Shown in pieces: positions 14,969-25,330 of a stretch of 64,000 nt of DNA (position 1 is the stretch's first letter; every line of letters starts with the position of its first letter). This stretch comes from Chloroflexota bacterium (lineage in GTDB: Bacteria > Chloroflexota > Anaerolineae > UBA2200): NCBI GenBank assembly GCA_014360905.1, contig JACIWW010000008.1, positions 38,848 to 102,847 on the forward strand. The letters run 5' to 3'. The notes beneath the pieces were generated by a model, which saw nothing but the letters and a program-made list of their open reading frames with translations, had not been told where the DNA came from and did no database searches. The translations under genes and the position numbers were made by a program.

Positions 14969-17461
14969 TTATTCCTGAAGACTTTCTACAATGTGTGCGT
15001 ATTTGTCCGCTAACTCCTCAGCGGCAGCAGTCGAGTCTGATTCTGCGTAGACGCGAAAAAGCGGTTGATCAGGATCAGGTAGAACCAGCACCCAATCTTG
15101 CCCCAACTGCACTTTGACGCCATCCACCTGTATCTCCCGGTGCTCCTTGTAACGTTCGTGTAATAAGCGCATGACAGTCCCCTTGGCTTCCCACGGGCAA
15201 GGAACAGAGCGCACTGCCATGTACTGTGGGGGCAGCGAAGCCGTGATTTCAGATAGCCGCACATTTTGTGTGGCCAAGAATTCGAGCAATTTAGCCAGAG
15301 CCATTATGCCATCCACTGCGGGTTGAAATTGAGGGAAGATGAAATTGTCAGCACCATCCGCAGCCATTACGACACCTTCTTGGGTCGCAGCTTCCATGAC
15401 ATCGTGCATGTCTGCTTTGGTACGAATCACACGTCCACCGTATTGCGCTGCAACCATTTCTAATGTGCGAGAGACAGTAACAGGCACGGCGATGATGCCC
15501 CCACTATATGCGCGCAATGCTAGAGCTGCCAACGCAATAGTGGCAACGCCACTGGGCAGAATCTTGCCTCGATCGTCCACTAGAAAGATTTTCTCGCCCC
15601 CAACGTCTAACCTTACCCCTAGGTTCGGACCCAGCGCCGCGCAAATAGCAGCTAACTGCTGCAAAGATTGTTGGAATTCCGCGGATGGAATGGACATCTT
15701 GCTTTCATCTAGCGCCGCATTGAGTTCCACCACTCTGACCCCAAGATGTCGGAGGATATTAGGCAAAACAAGCGAGGTGGGAGCGTTGGCATAGTCCACA
15801 ACGATGGAGAAAGGAGCATTTTGGATGGCCTGGGTGTTCAGCCGGGCGAGAAAATCAGCTGTATAAGTCTCAATGACGTCAGGTTGATACTCAATGAGCC
15901 CGATCTCATCGAGATAGACGCGTCGGAAATCCTCGCGGAAAAAGATGCGTTCTATGTTGCGTTCGGCATCTTTGCTCAAGTTCAAGCCACGGCTATCCAT
16001 GAACTTGATATCAACCACGCGGTTGTCATGTGGAGAAAGGCGGACATGGAGGCCACCCGCCGCCCTAATTTTGCGGGTAATGTAACGAGCCACGGGGATG
16101 GGCACGCTGCGCAAATCACGCACGTGAATGCCCGCAGAGGGCAAGCCAGAGATCAACCCGCGCTTCAGCATACGGGGGCTGCGGTGGGGATCGCGGTTGA
16201 TGGTTACCACGGCTCCTTTGGGCAAAGTAGTGCCAAAGGCTGCTCCCAACTTGGTAGCGAACTCCGGCGTCAGATCCACATTGACTTGTCCAGTGACTCC
16301 ATATCGCCCAAAAAGCACACGGCGCCCTTGAGAACCCCAGATAATGCTGGCTTTCACTGTTGCTCCGGCTTCGACTACTTTCTCCGGCCATATCTTGACA
16401 TTTGGATGAATGATCGCTCGCTCGCCAACTGTGCTCATGTCACCCACTACGGCGCCTTCAAAGATGACTACTTTGCTCTTGATACTGCATTGCCGGCACA
16501 CGATGGCGCCACGCAGTTCTACTCCTTCGCCCACGTAAGAATTTCGCCAGACAATGCTGCGGTCAACTTGAGCTCTGTTATCGATAATGGTATAGTCGCG
16601 GATTACGCTTGGCCCCCGCACAACCACGCCTCCCTTGATTTTCACGCCATTTCCTAGATAGATGGGGCCATAGAGATGTGCATCTGGGGCGATCTCTACA
16701 TTGTCACCACTCCACACTCCAGCGCCGATTTCTCTGCCAATGGGTTCGAGATGGACACGTCCCTCCAATACATCGCTGCACGCACGCATATATTCCTGAA
16801 TATTCCCTACATCGCACCAATAACCATCAGATACATAACCATAGAGAGGTTCACCTTTTGCTAGCAGGATGGGGAACAGGTCTTTGCTGAAATCAAAGGC
16901 TTTGCCTGCTTCGAAGAGGTCCAACATTTGCGGCTCTAGCACATATATGCCAGTATTGACTGTGTCGGAAATGACTTCGCCCCAACTGGGCTTCTCCTGG
17001 AATTCTAGGATGCGCCCTTCTCCATTGAGAATCACTACGCCATATTCCAGTGGATTCGGCACTCGATATAAAGTCAATGTCGCTACCGCTTTTTTAGCCT
17101 TGTGGTACTGAATGATGGCACTGAGGTCAAAATCAGTTACTGCATCGCCGCTGATCACAATGAAAGTGTCATCCAAGTATTGTTGCGCATTCTTCACACT
17201 CCCCGCCGTGCCAAGAGGGATTTCTTCGATGGAATAGTTGATTTCCATGCCCAGCGCTGAGCCATCTCCGAAATAATCTTGTACTATGTCAGCCATGTAT
17301 TGCAGAGTCAGCACTACTTGGGTGATGCCATGTCTTTTTAAGAGCTCCAGGATATGAAAGAGCACAGGTTTGTTTACCAGGGGTACCATTGGCTTGGGGC
17401 GGTTGATGGTCAATGGCCGCAACCGTGAACCCTCACCACCCGCCATGACAACCGCTTTCAT
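14969..17461 (-). CDS. Mannose-1-phosphate guanylyltransferase-type nucleotidyltransferase fused to a phosphomannomutase-like domain
   Basis: 830 aa from ATG 17461 with GGAGGAGG upstream. Residues 1-235: NTP transferase with [11 protein letters not shown] and the R-P-K-P-M-V-P lysine; about 250-370: left-handed beta-helix repeats; 375-830: phosphohexomutase-like region. In that last part the usual T-A-S-H-N-P phosphoserine loop reads R-L-S-P-H-D-N and the metal loop D-G-D-x-D-R reads D-V-G-G-E-K, so mutase activity is doubtful. Proteins of this architecture occur in cyanobacteria and Chloroflexi. Likely makes an NDP-sugar for surface glycans. First gene of the minus-strand run down to 8482. 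Confidence 0.88.
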   Translation of the reverse strand: MKAVVMAGGEGSRLRPLTINRPKPMVPLVNKPVLFHILELLKRHGITQVVLTLQYMADIVQDYFGDGSALGMEINYSIEEIPLGTAGSVKNAQQYLDDTFIVISGDAVTDFDLSAIIQYHKAKKAVATLTLYRVPNPLEYGVVILNGEGRILEFQEKPSWGEVISDTVNTGIYVLEPQMLDLFEAGKAFDFSKDLFPILLAKGEPLYGYVSDGYWCDVGNIQEYMRACSDVLEGRVHLEPIGREIGAGVWSGDNVEIAPDAHLYGPIYLGNGVKIKGGVVVRGPSVIRDYTIIDNRAQVDRSIVWRNSYVGEGVELRGAIVCRQCSIKSKVVIFEGAVVGDMSTVGERAIIHPNVKIWPEKVVEAGATVKASIIWGSQGRRVLFGRYGVTGQVNVDLTPEFATKLGAAFGTTLPKGAVVTINRDPHRSPRMLKRGLISGLPSAGIHVRDLRSVPIPVARYITRKIRAAGGLHVRLSPHDNRVVDIKFMDSRGLNLSKDAERNIERIFFREDFRRVYLDEIGLIEYQPDVIETYTADFLARLNTQAIQNAPFSIVVDYANAPTSLVLPNILRHLGVRVVELNAALDESKMSIPSAEFQQSLQQLAAICAALGPNLGVRLDVGGEKIFLVDDRGKILPSGVATIALAALALRAYSGGIIAVPVTVSRTLEMVAAQYGGRVIRTKADMHDVMEAATQEGVVMAADGADNFIFPQFQPAVDGIMALAKLLEFLATQNVRLSEITASLPPQYMAVRSVPCPWEAKGTVMRLLHERYKEHREIQVDGVKVQLGQDWVLVLPDPDQPLFRVYAESDSTAAAEELADKYAHIVESLQE

Positions 17462-17570
17462 GAGGCTATCCCTCCTCCAATATGGTGCTGGCATCCATTT
17501 TGTTTGCAATTACATCATACCACAAAGTTTGCCATAAGCCAATATCTTCTACATTGCGCATGCTTTGTGC

Positions 17571-17576
17571 TATAAT
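17571..17576 (+). promoter_or_regulatory. Extended -10 promoter of the L,D-transpeptidase gene
   Basis: TGC-TATAAT: a perfect -10 with an upstream TG, and no convincing -35. It lies 28 bases before the ATG. Confidence 0.5.
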
Positions 17577-17603
17577 GGATAATAGCACAGTTCTGGATAA
17601 GGC

Positions 17604-18638
17604 ATGGAACAGCAGATTCGAAACAAAGCCGAGATAGAACGATTGCTCAGTTTGGGTCGTGCCACAGCGGAAGCGGGGCATTGGTCTGCAGCTCGACGCT
17701 ATTTCGTTCGTGTGCTGAGAATAGACCCTGCTAACGAAGAAGCCTTGCTTTGGCAAGCAGGGCTAGCCGATGACCCTCGTGAGTCCATTGCCTATCTGCA
17801 GCAAGTGCTGAAAATCAACCCCAATAATAAGCGGGCACAAGCAGGCCTGGAATGGGCAAAGCAGCGGATGCAAAAGACCCAGCAAGTGGCCGTCGAACGA
17901 GCAATCTTTTCCTACTTATGGCCTGTTCTTCTGATAGGTTTGTTGCTGCTCTGCATCGCAGGGGGCGCGTTCAGCCTAATGAATAATGATGCTCTGCGTG
18001 GCTTTATCTTTGCCCCCACCACTACATCTACGGCAACGCTGACGCCCACTTCTACACCTACATTGACGCCAACTGCCATGCCCACTGCAACATCCACTCC
18101 GACTGCCACGCCTACTGCTACGCCGACCAGTACTGCGACACCCACGCCTACAGCAACGAATACCTTGATGCCGAGCCCTTCGCCAACCCAAACTTCCTCG
18201 CCGACAGCCGTTCCTCCTATAACTCAGCCTGTGCGTGGCGAGAAGTGGATCGAAGTTGACCTCTCTACACAGAGGCTCATTGCCTATGAGGGGGAGGTAG
18301 AAGTTTTTCGTGTTGAGGTATCGACAGGCGCTGCCAGCACGCCTACGGTAACTGGTCGTTTCCGCATCTATCGCAAATTGCTCTCGCAGACGATGGTCGG
18401 CCCAGATTATGTGCAGCCCAACGTGCCCTATGTAATGTATTTCTATGGTGCGTATTCCCTGCACGGGACTTATTGGCACAATGACTTTGGTCGGCCGCGC
18501 AGTCACGGATGCGTGAACCTTCGTGTGCAGGATGCAAAGTGGCTGTTTGAGTGGACCGATCCCCCGCTTCCGCCAGGCGCCACTGAGGTCTGGGATACTA
18601 CACGTGGTGCCGGCACTTTGGTAGTGATCCACGAGTGA
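17604..18638 (+). CDS. L,D-transpeptidase (YkuD) with N-terminal TPR-like region and Thr-Pro linker
   Basis: 344 aa. Residues 1-95 are helical with TPR character (A-R-R-Y-F-V-R-V-L-R-I-D-P-A-N-E-E-A) and lie in the cytoplasm; one transmembrane helix at about 102-124; a Thr/Pro/Ser repeat linker at about 138-206; then a YkuD catalytic domain (about 212-343) outside the membrane. The catalytic motif H-G-T-Y-W-H ... S-H-G-C-V-N-L carries the nucleophilic Cys near residue 302. The family forms 3-3 crosslinks in peptidoglycan or attaches proteins to it. The cytoplasmic TPR part is an unusual addition. The stop overlaps the promoter region of the T-box transcript. Confidence 0.9.
   Translation: MEQQIRNKAEIERLLSLGRATAEAGHWSAARRYFVRVLRIDPANEEALLWQAGLADDPRESIAYLQQVLKINPNNKRAQAGLEWAKQRMQKTQQVAVERAIFSYLWPVLLIGLLLLCIAGGAFSLMNNDALRGFIFAPTTTSTATLTPTSTPTLTPTAMPTATSTPTATPTATPTSTATPTPTATNTLMPSPSPTQTSSPTAVPPITQPVRGEKWIEVDLSTQRLIAYEGEVEVFRVEVSTGAASTPTVTGRFRIYRKLLSQTMVGPDYVQPNVPYVMYFYGAYSLHGTYWHNDFGRPRSHGCVNLRVQDAKWLFEWTDPPLPPGATEVWDTTRGAGTLVVIHE
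18016..18220 (+). repeat. Thr-Pro low-complexity repeat within the L,D-transpeptidase gene
   Basis: Degenerate ACN-CCN tandem codons encode an alternating Thr-Pro/Ala/Ser wall-spanning linker. The opposite strand shows an artefactual Gly/Val-rich frame for the same reason. Confidence 0.85.
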
Positions 18639-18639
18639 A

Positions 18640-18668
18640 TTGACTGTTGTCGACTTTTATGGTATAAA
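18640..18668 (+). promoter_or_regulatory. Promoter of the aspS T-box transcript
   Basis: TTGACT (18640-18645), 17-bp spacer, TATAAA (18663-18668), starting right after the transpeptidase stop. Confidence 0.85.
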
Positions 18669-18675
18669 AGCGCCA

Positions 18676-19030
18676 AAGCGGTGAAGGAGAGAGTAGGAGA
18701 TCCACCGAAGCACAGAGAGCTACGCCAGGTGAGAGGTAGCCTTCAGGAATCTCTGAAAGACACTCTGGAGCTGCGCGGTCGAAAAGCTGATTAGCAAAAG
18801 AGCGCCTCGTGTCGTCCTGAATGGGGGACTGCAATGATGCAGAAGCGAAAAGATGACTCCGCTCGTTTCAGTAGGACAGGCAATCGTGATTGAACAGCGT
18901 AGTAGGCTGCGCCGGATGCTCCCGTTAGCGAGCTTGGGTTATTAACCCACAGAGTCACTGGCCAGAAGGCTAGTGAGAATAAAGGTGGCACCACGGGAAA
19001 CCCCGTCCTTTAGTCAGGCGGGGTATTTTT
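18676..19030 (+). promoter_or_regulatory. T-box riboswitch (tRNA-Asp responsive) upstream of aspS
   Basis: Stem I shows the AGAGAG element of its distal double-T-loop motif (18713-18718 region), followed by GCC-AGGTGAGA-GGTAGC. The specifier is read as GAC (Asp) at 18759-18761 within GAAA-GAC-A. The conserved T-box/antiterminator AAAGGTGGCACCACGGG is at 18981-18997; its TGGC pairs with a tRNA ending GCCA, fitting the G73 discriminator of tRNA-Asp. The terminator stem (19001-19007 with 19017-19023, TATTTTTT after) competes with the antiterminator. Uncharged tRNA-Asp should therefore allow aspS transcription. Confidence 0.95.
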
Positions 19031-19031
19031 T
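19001..19031 (+). terminator. Conditional terminator of the T-box leader
   Basis: CCCCGTC pairs with GGCGGGG (7 bp, one G-U) around a 9-nt loop and is followed by TATTTTTT. Its 5' arm overlaps the region needed for the antiterminator. Confidence 0.88.
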
Positions 19032-19047
19032 GTATCGGGAGGTAACG

Positions 19048-20349
19048 ATGCAAAGGATACGAACAGATGAAGCGCCTAGCCATGTAGGAAAGAGAATCAA
19101 GCTTGCCGGCTGGATGCACAACTGGCGCGATTTGGGGCAGTTCGGCTTCCTGGTTTTGCGCGATGGAGCAGGAACTTTTCAGGCTGTCCTGGATGATGCT
19201 GCAGAAATGGCGAAGCTCAAGGGCTTGCAATACGAGACGGTATTGCAAGTCGAGGGAGTGGTGGCTGAAGAGCCTCGCGCTCCAGGGGGTGCAGAACTGC
19301 ATGACTGCCAGGTTACGGTGATTTCGCCAGTTCTAGAACCCTTGCCTTTCGAGATCAACAAAAAGGAACTAAAGCCCGGCTTGGATGTCTTCTTGGACAA
19401 TGCGCCGATCGGTTTGCGTCATTTGCGCAAGCGGGCGCTGTTCCGCATCTCAGCCGAGATCATGGCTGGTTTCCGTGAATACCTGATGCAGCAAGGTTTC
19501 GTGGAAATTCAGACGCCGAAGATCGTTGGTTCAGCCACCGAAAGCGGCGCCAACGTCTTTGCTCTGGATTACTTCGGTCGCCCAGCTTATCTTGCGCAAA
19601 GCCCGCAGTTCTATAAGCAGATCATGGTGGGAGTCTTTGAGCGAGTTTTTGAGATTGGCCCGGTTTTTCGTGCTGAGAAACATAACACTGCGCGGCATAC
19701 GAACGAGTATGTCAGTCTTGACATCGAGATGGGATTCATCCAAGATCACACCGATGTAATGGCCATGCTCACAGAGATATTGCGCCATATTTTCAACCGG
19801 CTTACCCAGGTATGCCAGCGTGAGATCGATCTGCTTAAGATAAAAGTACCTGCTATTGGCCAAACGATCCCTGCGCTTCGTCTGCCAGAAGCCCAGCAAC
19901 TGATTTTCGAGCGCCATGGCGAAGATTGCCGTGGCGAACCGGACCTCTCGCCCCAGCATGAAGAATGGCTCTGTGAATACGCCGAGCAAGAGCTGGGCTC
20001 AGAGCTGTTGTTTGTCACGCACTATCCAACCTCCAAGCGTCCGTTCTACGCCATGCCCGATGACCAGGATCCGACGCTTACCAAGAGTTTTGATTTGCTA
20101 TTCCGTGGATGTGAGGTAGTGACAGGAGGCCAGCGCATTCATCGTTATGAACAGTTACTAGACAATGCACGAAAGTGGGGGATTGACCCAGAAGACATTG
20201 CAGGCTACCTACAGGCTTTCAAGTATGGGATGCCTCCCCACGGTGGTTTTGGCATGGGATTGGAACGGTTGCTGATGCAATTGGCACGATTAAGGAACCT
20301 GCGCGAGGCTACGCTCTTTCCCAGAGATCTGGATAGAGTGGCTCCGTAA
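19048..20349 (+). CDS. aspS: Aspartyl-tRNA synthetase (archaeal/short type)
   Basis: 433 aa from ATG 19048 (GGGAGGT upstream; the frame further upstream runs through the T-box and is not coding). An N-terminal OB anticodon-binding domain (G-W-M-H-N-W-R-D-L-G) is followed by the class II core with motif 2 F-R-A-E-K-H-N-T-x-R-H and motif 3 G-F-G-M-G-L-E-R-L. The bacterial GAD insertion is absent, so this is the archaeal-like form, often non-discriminating and then able to make Asp-tRNA-Asn in genomes with GatCAB. The GAC specifier of the leader supports Asp rather than Asn charging. Confidence 0.92.
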   Translation: MQRIRTDEAPSHVGKRIKLAGWMHNWRDLGQFGFLVLRDGAGTFQAVLDDAAEMAKLKGLQYETVLQVEGVVAEEPRAPGGAELHDCQVTVISPVLEPLPFEINKKELKPGLDVFLDNAPIGLRHLRKRALFRISAEIMAGFREYLMQQGFVEIQTPKIVGSATESGANVFALDYFGRPAYLAQSPQFYKQIMVGVFERVFEIGPVFRAEKHNTARHTNEYVSLDIEMGFIQDHTDVMAMLTEILRHIFNRLTQVCQREIDLLKIKVPAIGQTIPALRLPEAQQLIFERHGEDCRGEPDLSPQHEEWLCEYAEQELGSELLFVTHYPTSKRPFYAMPDDQDPTLTKSFDLLFRGCEVVTGGQRIHRYEQLLDNARKWGIDPEDIAGYLQAFKYGMPPHGGFGMGLERLLMQLARLRNLREATLFPRDLDRVAP

Positions 20350-20372
20350 AGACTATCCCTAGACGCAGCAGG

Positions 20373-20419
20373 AGTGGCTCCCATGTTGCCGAATATGGGG
20401 CATGGGAGCCCGGGCCACT
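20373..20419. terminator. Long hairpin between convergent aspS and isomerase genes
   Basis: CTCCCATG (20378-20385) pairs with CATGGGAG (20401-20408), extended by AGTGG (20373-20377) with CCACT (20415-20419) across a bulge. There is no T-tract on either strand, so it may act as a weak terminator or mRNA 3'-end stabiliser. Confidence 0.4.
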
Positions 20420-20445
20420 TGTTTAGAGATGGATCTTGTATTTTA

Positions 20446-21267
20446 TCACCCCATTTCGATCCGTCGCACAAACTCGATCATCCTTGCCAATCCCTTGCGC
20501 ACGCGTGACAGGCTCCAAGCTCCAATGGCCGTAGGGCTGACTTCTAAGGTGAATGGGCCCGAATAGCCGCTGGCCAGCAGGAGCCGCACGAACTCTGCTA
20601 GTGGCAGAATCCCCTCGCCTGGCATCTGATGATGTTTCAGAAAACTATAAAGTGGTGGCCAATCCGGGAAAATGCGCCGCGATACCAAGTCGCTGAAGTG
20701 CACATTGACCACTCGCCCGTGAAATAACTCATAGGCTTCCATGAGTGGATAGGACGATGCACCCGCATGGGCGGTATCAAACGTGAGGGGCAAATCGTAT
20801 TGGTCAGCGAAAGCGCGTAGCCGACGTGCATCGTGTAAGATATAATGGGCATCGGATCGCCGAAAGAACCCAGGGTTCTCTAGAGAAATTTGCACCCCTG
20901 GGTTGGCTTGTTCCCGTGCGCGCAATAGCACGTCTGTGAACTCGGCCCATTTGCGATCTTGTGGAGTAGTTACTTTGGGTACGTGTAGCACGACAAGGGG
21001 ACAATCTAGCTGTTCAGCCAAGGAAACCAGGCGTGGTAGAATGGACCCTGCGCTATTCTGCCCGGGGTAGGGCACGATAGGTGGGTGCACGCTGAGCACG
21101 GGGAGAGCATATTCCTGACTTAGCCTGCGCACATAAGAGGCACCACGCAGGATGATCTCTGGACTGAGGACCAATTCCACCCCCTCGAAACCAGCCTCGC
21201 ATGCAAGAGCAAAGGCAATCCGCAAGGGGCAATGATACAGAGTGCCAGTGGAGAAGCTTAGTTTCAA
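20446..21267 (-). CDS. Sugar-phosphate isomerase/epimerase-like TIM barrel (AP endonuclease family 2 fold)
   Basis: 273 aa. Metal-ligand positions typical of the xylose-isomerase-like superfamily are visible: E in F-E-G-V-E-L, H in L-S-V-H-P-P, H in V-V-L-H-V-P, E in S-L-E-N-P-G, D/H in F-D-T-A-H-A-G and H in V-N-V-H-F-S-D. The start is taken as TTG 21267, which overlaps the nadD stop as TTGA and has AAGGGA seven bases upstream; an alternative TTG is at 21285. Third gene of the obg-nadD operon. The substrate is unknown; endonuclease IV-like activity is less likely because the motif spacing differs. Confidence 0.78.
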   Translation of the reverse strand: MKLSFSTGTLYHCPLRIAFALACEAGFEGVELVLSPEIILRGASYVRRLSQEYALPVLSVHPPIVPYPGQNSAGSILPRLVSLAEQLDCPLVVLHVPKVTTPQDRKWAEFTDVLLRAREQANPGVQISLENPGFFRRSDAHYILHDARRLRAFADQYDLPLTFDTAHAGASSYPLMEAYELFHGRVVNVHFSDLVSRRIFPDWPPLYSFLKHHQMPGEGILPLAEFVRLLLASGYSGPFTLEVSPTAIGAWSLSRVRKGLARMIEFVRRIEMG

Positions 21268-21914
21268 CGCAGCGTCCCTTGCCAAAAAGAGGCATCTCCT
21301 TGTGCTTCTTCATCCAGGTAGAGTCGATGCTCGTAAATATATTTCTCGACCTGAGACGGTAATTGGTAGCGGATGGCCAGACCAGAGCGTACCCGCCGCT
21401 GCAAATCTGTCGAAGATATGGATAACTCCGGCGTGTCGATTAACTCGAGCTTGTTCCGCAAGCCAGGCAACGCTTCTTCCAGTGCGGACAAGTCTACGTG
21501 ATAACCCGCGCGTTCGGCGACCACGATTCGACATAAAGTTAATAATTCCGCTGGTTTGTACCAGGATTCAATGTTGGCCAAGGAATCCATACCAATGATA
21601 AAGTACAAGTCCACATCGGGTCCGAATTCAGCGCGCAATTGACGTAATGTATCTACCGTATAGGATGGGCCAGGTCGCTCCGCCTCAATGAGTGAAAGGA
21701 CAAAATGCGGGTTATCGGCGATAGCCAGCTCAGTCATGCGCACACGGTGTTGAAAAGCGGAATAGGAACCTTGTGCTTTGTGTGGAGGCTGGCGTGCCGG
21801 TACGAACAATACCTTTTCTAGTTGTAGATAAACCCGCGCATCTTCGGTGATCACTAGATGCCCATAATGAATGGGGTCAAATGTGCCCCCAAAGACTCCA
21901 ATACGTCGCTTCAC
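21264..21914 (-). CDS. nadD: Nicotinate-nucleotide adenylyltransferase
   Basis: 216 aa, converts nicotinate mononucleotide plus ATP to deamido-NAD+. Nucleotidyltransferase motif G-G-T-F-D-P-I-H-Y-G-H-L at the N-terminus, the R-Q-P-P-H-K segment, G-M-D-S-L-A-N-I-E-S-W and the C-terminal I-S-S-T-D-L-Q-R-R-V. GTG 21914, one base after the obg stop, gives the usual N-terminus (K-R-R-I-G-V-F-G-G-T); an ATG at 21944 would overlap obg. Its product is the substrate of NadE, encoded 9 kb away on the same strand. Confidence 0.93.
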   Translation of the reverse strand: MKRRIGVFGGTFDPIHYGHLVITEDARVYLQLEKVLFVPARQPPHKAQGSYSAFQHRVRMTELAIADNPHFVLSLIEAERPGPSYTVDTLRQLRAEFGPDVDLYFIIGMDSLANIESWYKPAELLTLCRIVVAERAGYHVDLSALEEALPGLRNKLELIDTPELSISSTDLQRRVRSGLAIRYQLPSQVEKYIYEHRLYLDEEAQGDASFWQGTLR

Positions 21915-21915
21915 T

Positions 21916-23196
<1,281 letters not shown>

Positions 23197-23266
23197 TTAC
23201 CGCAAAGAGCAACTACCCAGAGTTAGCTTCCTGCTCCTTGTCTGGCAATCTCTTGGCGCAGTGCCA

Positions 23267-23272
23267 ATTATA
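23267..23272 (-). promoter_or_regulatory. -10 box of the obg operon
   Basis: Perfect TATAAT on the minus strand about 85 bases before the obg ATG. The -35 is weak. The divergent intergenic stretch 23185-23559 otherwise holds only the GH57 promoter. Confidence 0.45.
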
Positions 23273-23432
23273 TCATGGTTAGTGGTTTACGGGTAGTTTA
23301 TCGCATGGGATCCTCATACCCTAACCTTCGTTACCTCAGAGTACATTCTAACCCAAACATCTGTATCTGAAAACAGTTGCTGGGGAAGAATCGCTGGGCC
23401 CGTGGTGTATTTTGCGGAATGAAATTTGTCAG

Positions 23433-23438
23433 TATAAT
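23433..23438 (+). promoter_or_regulatory. -10 box of the GH57 gene
   Basis: TATAAT at 23433-23438 with a poor TTTGCG 16 bp upstream, leaving a leader of about 115 nt before the ATG. A small GGAC/GTCC hairpin lies in that leader; no known regulatory RNA was recognised. Confidence 0.4.
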
Positions 23439-23559
23439 TTAACACACTGCACTCCATTACAAGCCGGCAACGGCCATCTTATGATGCTGAAGCCTTGGAC
23501 GAAGGAGTCCATATCGCTCGTTACAGACGATGCAAATCGTATACTACTGCAGGAGGCTC

Positions 23560-25239
23560 ATGATGAAAGGTGCCTTCACCTTCGTGTTGCACAGCCATTT
23601 GCCCTACGTGCGCAAGGCTGGCCGCTGGCCTCATGGCGAGGAAATGGTCCATGAAGCCATTGCGGAGACGTACATTCCCCTTCTCGATGCTCTCTTTGAA
23701 TTAAAGCAAGAAGGTTGCACACCCCGTCTGACCATTGGCCTGACTCCCATCCTGCTGGAGCAATTATCCGATCCTGATGTCCTTGCTCATTTCGAACTCT
23801 ATGTCCTGGAGAAGTTAGCATTGGTGGAAGCGGACATCAGACGTCACCAGGCAAACCACGATGCTCATCTGCTCTATTTGGCTGAATTCTATCTCAATTG
23901 GTACCGAAACATTCTGGAATCTTTTACCGAAAGATACAAAAGGAATCTGGTAGCCGCCTTTCGACAACTACAAGATGAAGGAAACCTGGACATCCTAACC
24001 AGCGCGGCTACACATGGCTATCTGCCCTTGATGGAGCGCGATTCCACAATCTATGGACAGTTGAAGGTGGGTTGGGAAACTTCCCGACGGCATCTGGGGC
24101 GTGCACCACGCGGCATCTGGCTCCCGGAATGTGGCTATCGCCCCGCTTTTGTCCAGGATGGCACGTATAAGCCCGGCATCGAAGAATTCCTCAGCGAATT
24201 GAATCTGGGCTACTTTTTCACCGATACGCATGTGATTATCGGAGGGAAACTCGTTGGCAAAGTTGCCGGGGACGCCATCGGGCCATATGGTGCACTGCCA
24301 AAGCGCAAGCTTGTCGTGCGCATGGATGAGCGCCCCGAGGCCAAGCAACGCACAACCATGCGACCGTACTACGTCTATTCCGCGAATGTAGCCGTCTACG
24401 GCCGCGATGAGCGCACTGGCTTGCAGGTGTGGTCTGCTGCTCACGGTTATCCGGGCGACTTTCTCTACCGCGAGTTTCACCGCAAAGATGACCACTCTGG
24501 TCTGCAGTACTGGCGTATCACCGGAGCCCAGGTAGATCTGGGACAAAAGGCACTGTACGATCCCCAACCTGCTATGAACCAGGTGCACCTGCACGCCGAC
24601 CATTTCGTGCACATCCTGGAAGAGGAAGTGAGCCGCTACTACGATACTACGGGAAAACCGGGTATTGTCGTCTCGGCATATGACACTGAACTTTTCGGCC
24701 ACTGGTGGTTCGAGGGCGTTGCCTGGCTCACAGAAGTGCTGCATCGTTTGGACAAAAACGAAACAGTCGCTGTGATGACCGCCGGCGATTATCTGGAGGC
24801 TTATCCACCAGATGAAGTGATCGCTCTGTCCGAAAGCTCGTGGGGGCAGGGCGGCGGCCACTGGACTTGGCTAAACCCGGATACCGAATGGATGTGGCCC
24901 CTCATACACAGTGCTGAACTGCGCATGGAGGAACTGGTTGCGCACTACCCACAGGCTGATGGCGACCTGCGAGATGTCTTGAACCAGGCAGCCCGTGAAT
25001 TGTTGCTCCTGGAAAGCAGCGATTGGCCATTCCTCATCAGCACAGGGCAGGCCCGGGAATACGCCAGCGGACGCTTCCAGCAGCACCTGGCACGCTTTCA
25101 CCACCTGGCATCCATAGCCGATTCTGGAACGCTCACTGAGATGAACAAGCACTTTTTGGCCAATGCTGCCGAGCTGGACAACCCATTTCCCGATGTGGAT
25201 TACCGCGTCTTTGCCAAACGAGAAAGGTCCATGAATTGA
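23560..25239 (+). CDS. GH57 1,4-alpha-glucan branching enzyme
   Basis: 559 aa from ATG 23560 (AGGAGG upstream). GH57 conserved regions are present: H-S-H-L-P-Y-V (region 1), W-L-P-E-C-G-Y with the nucleophile Glu (region 3), and A-Y-D-T-E-L-F-G-H-W-W with the acid/base Asp (region 4), plus the C-terminal helical domain with S-S-W-G-Q-G-G (region 5). The architecture matches the TK1436/Thermus-type branching enzymes that introduce alpha-1,6 branches into glycogen, as opposed to GH57 amylases. It is followed by MalFG-type transporter genes, consistent with alpha-glucan metabolism. Confidence 0.9.
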   Translation: MMKGAFTFVLHSHLPYVRKAGRWPHGEEMVHEAIAETYIPLLDALFELKQEGCTPRLTIGLTPILLEQLSDPDVLAHFELYVLEKLALVEADIRRHQANHDAHLLYLAEFYLNWYRNILESFTERYKRNLVAAFRQLQDEGNLDILTSAATHGYLPLMERDSTIYGQLKVGWETSRRHLGRAPRGIWLPECGYRPAFVQDGTYKPGIEEFLSELNLGYFFTDTHVIIGGKLVGKVAGDAIGPYGALPKRKLVVRMDERPEAKQRTTMRPYYVYSANVAVYGRDERTGLQVWSAAHGYPGDFLYREFHRKDDHSGLQYWRITGAQVDLGQKALYDPQPAMNQVHLHADHFVHILEEEVSRYYDTTGKPGIVVSAYDTELFGHWWFEGVAWLTEVLHRLDKNETVAVMTAGDYLEAYPPDEVIALSESSWGQGGGHWTWLNPDTEWMWPLIHSAELRMEELVAHYPQADGDLRDVLNQAARELLLLESSDWPFLISTGQAREYASGRFQQHLARFHHLASIADSGTLTEMNKHFLANAAELDNPFPDVDYRVFAKRERSMN

Positions 25240-25330
25240 ACTGTGAAGCATGCAAAACTCTAAGAATTTGGCTTTGGTGAAATTAAAGTAAAATGAGCAT
25301 ATAGATGCAAGGAAAGGAGAAGTTTTATAG

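Noticed and set aside
15746..16657. Long open frame on the plus strand (303 codons)
   Set aside because: It lies antisense inside the mannose-1-phosphate guanylyltransferase fusion, has no recognisable domain, and its codon pattern mirrors the real gene.
17912..18145. Gly/Val-repeat frame on the minus strand
   Set aside because: It is the complement of the Thr-Pro linker codons of the L,D-transpeptidase.
18973..19047. N-terminal extension of aspS
   Set aside because: This part is the T-box antiterminator and terminator; the ATG at 19048 has the proper Shine-Dalgarno.
23995..24861. Minus-strand frame of 288 codons
   Set aside because: Antisense to the GH57 branching enzyme, whose catalytic motifs are all on the plus strand.
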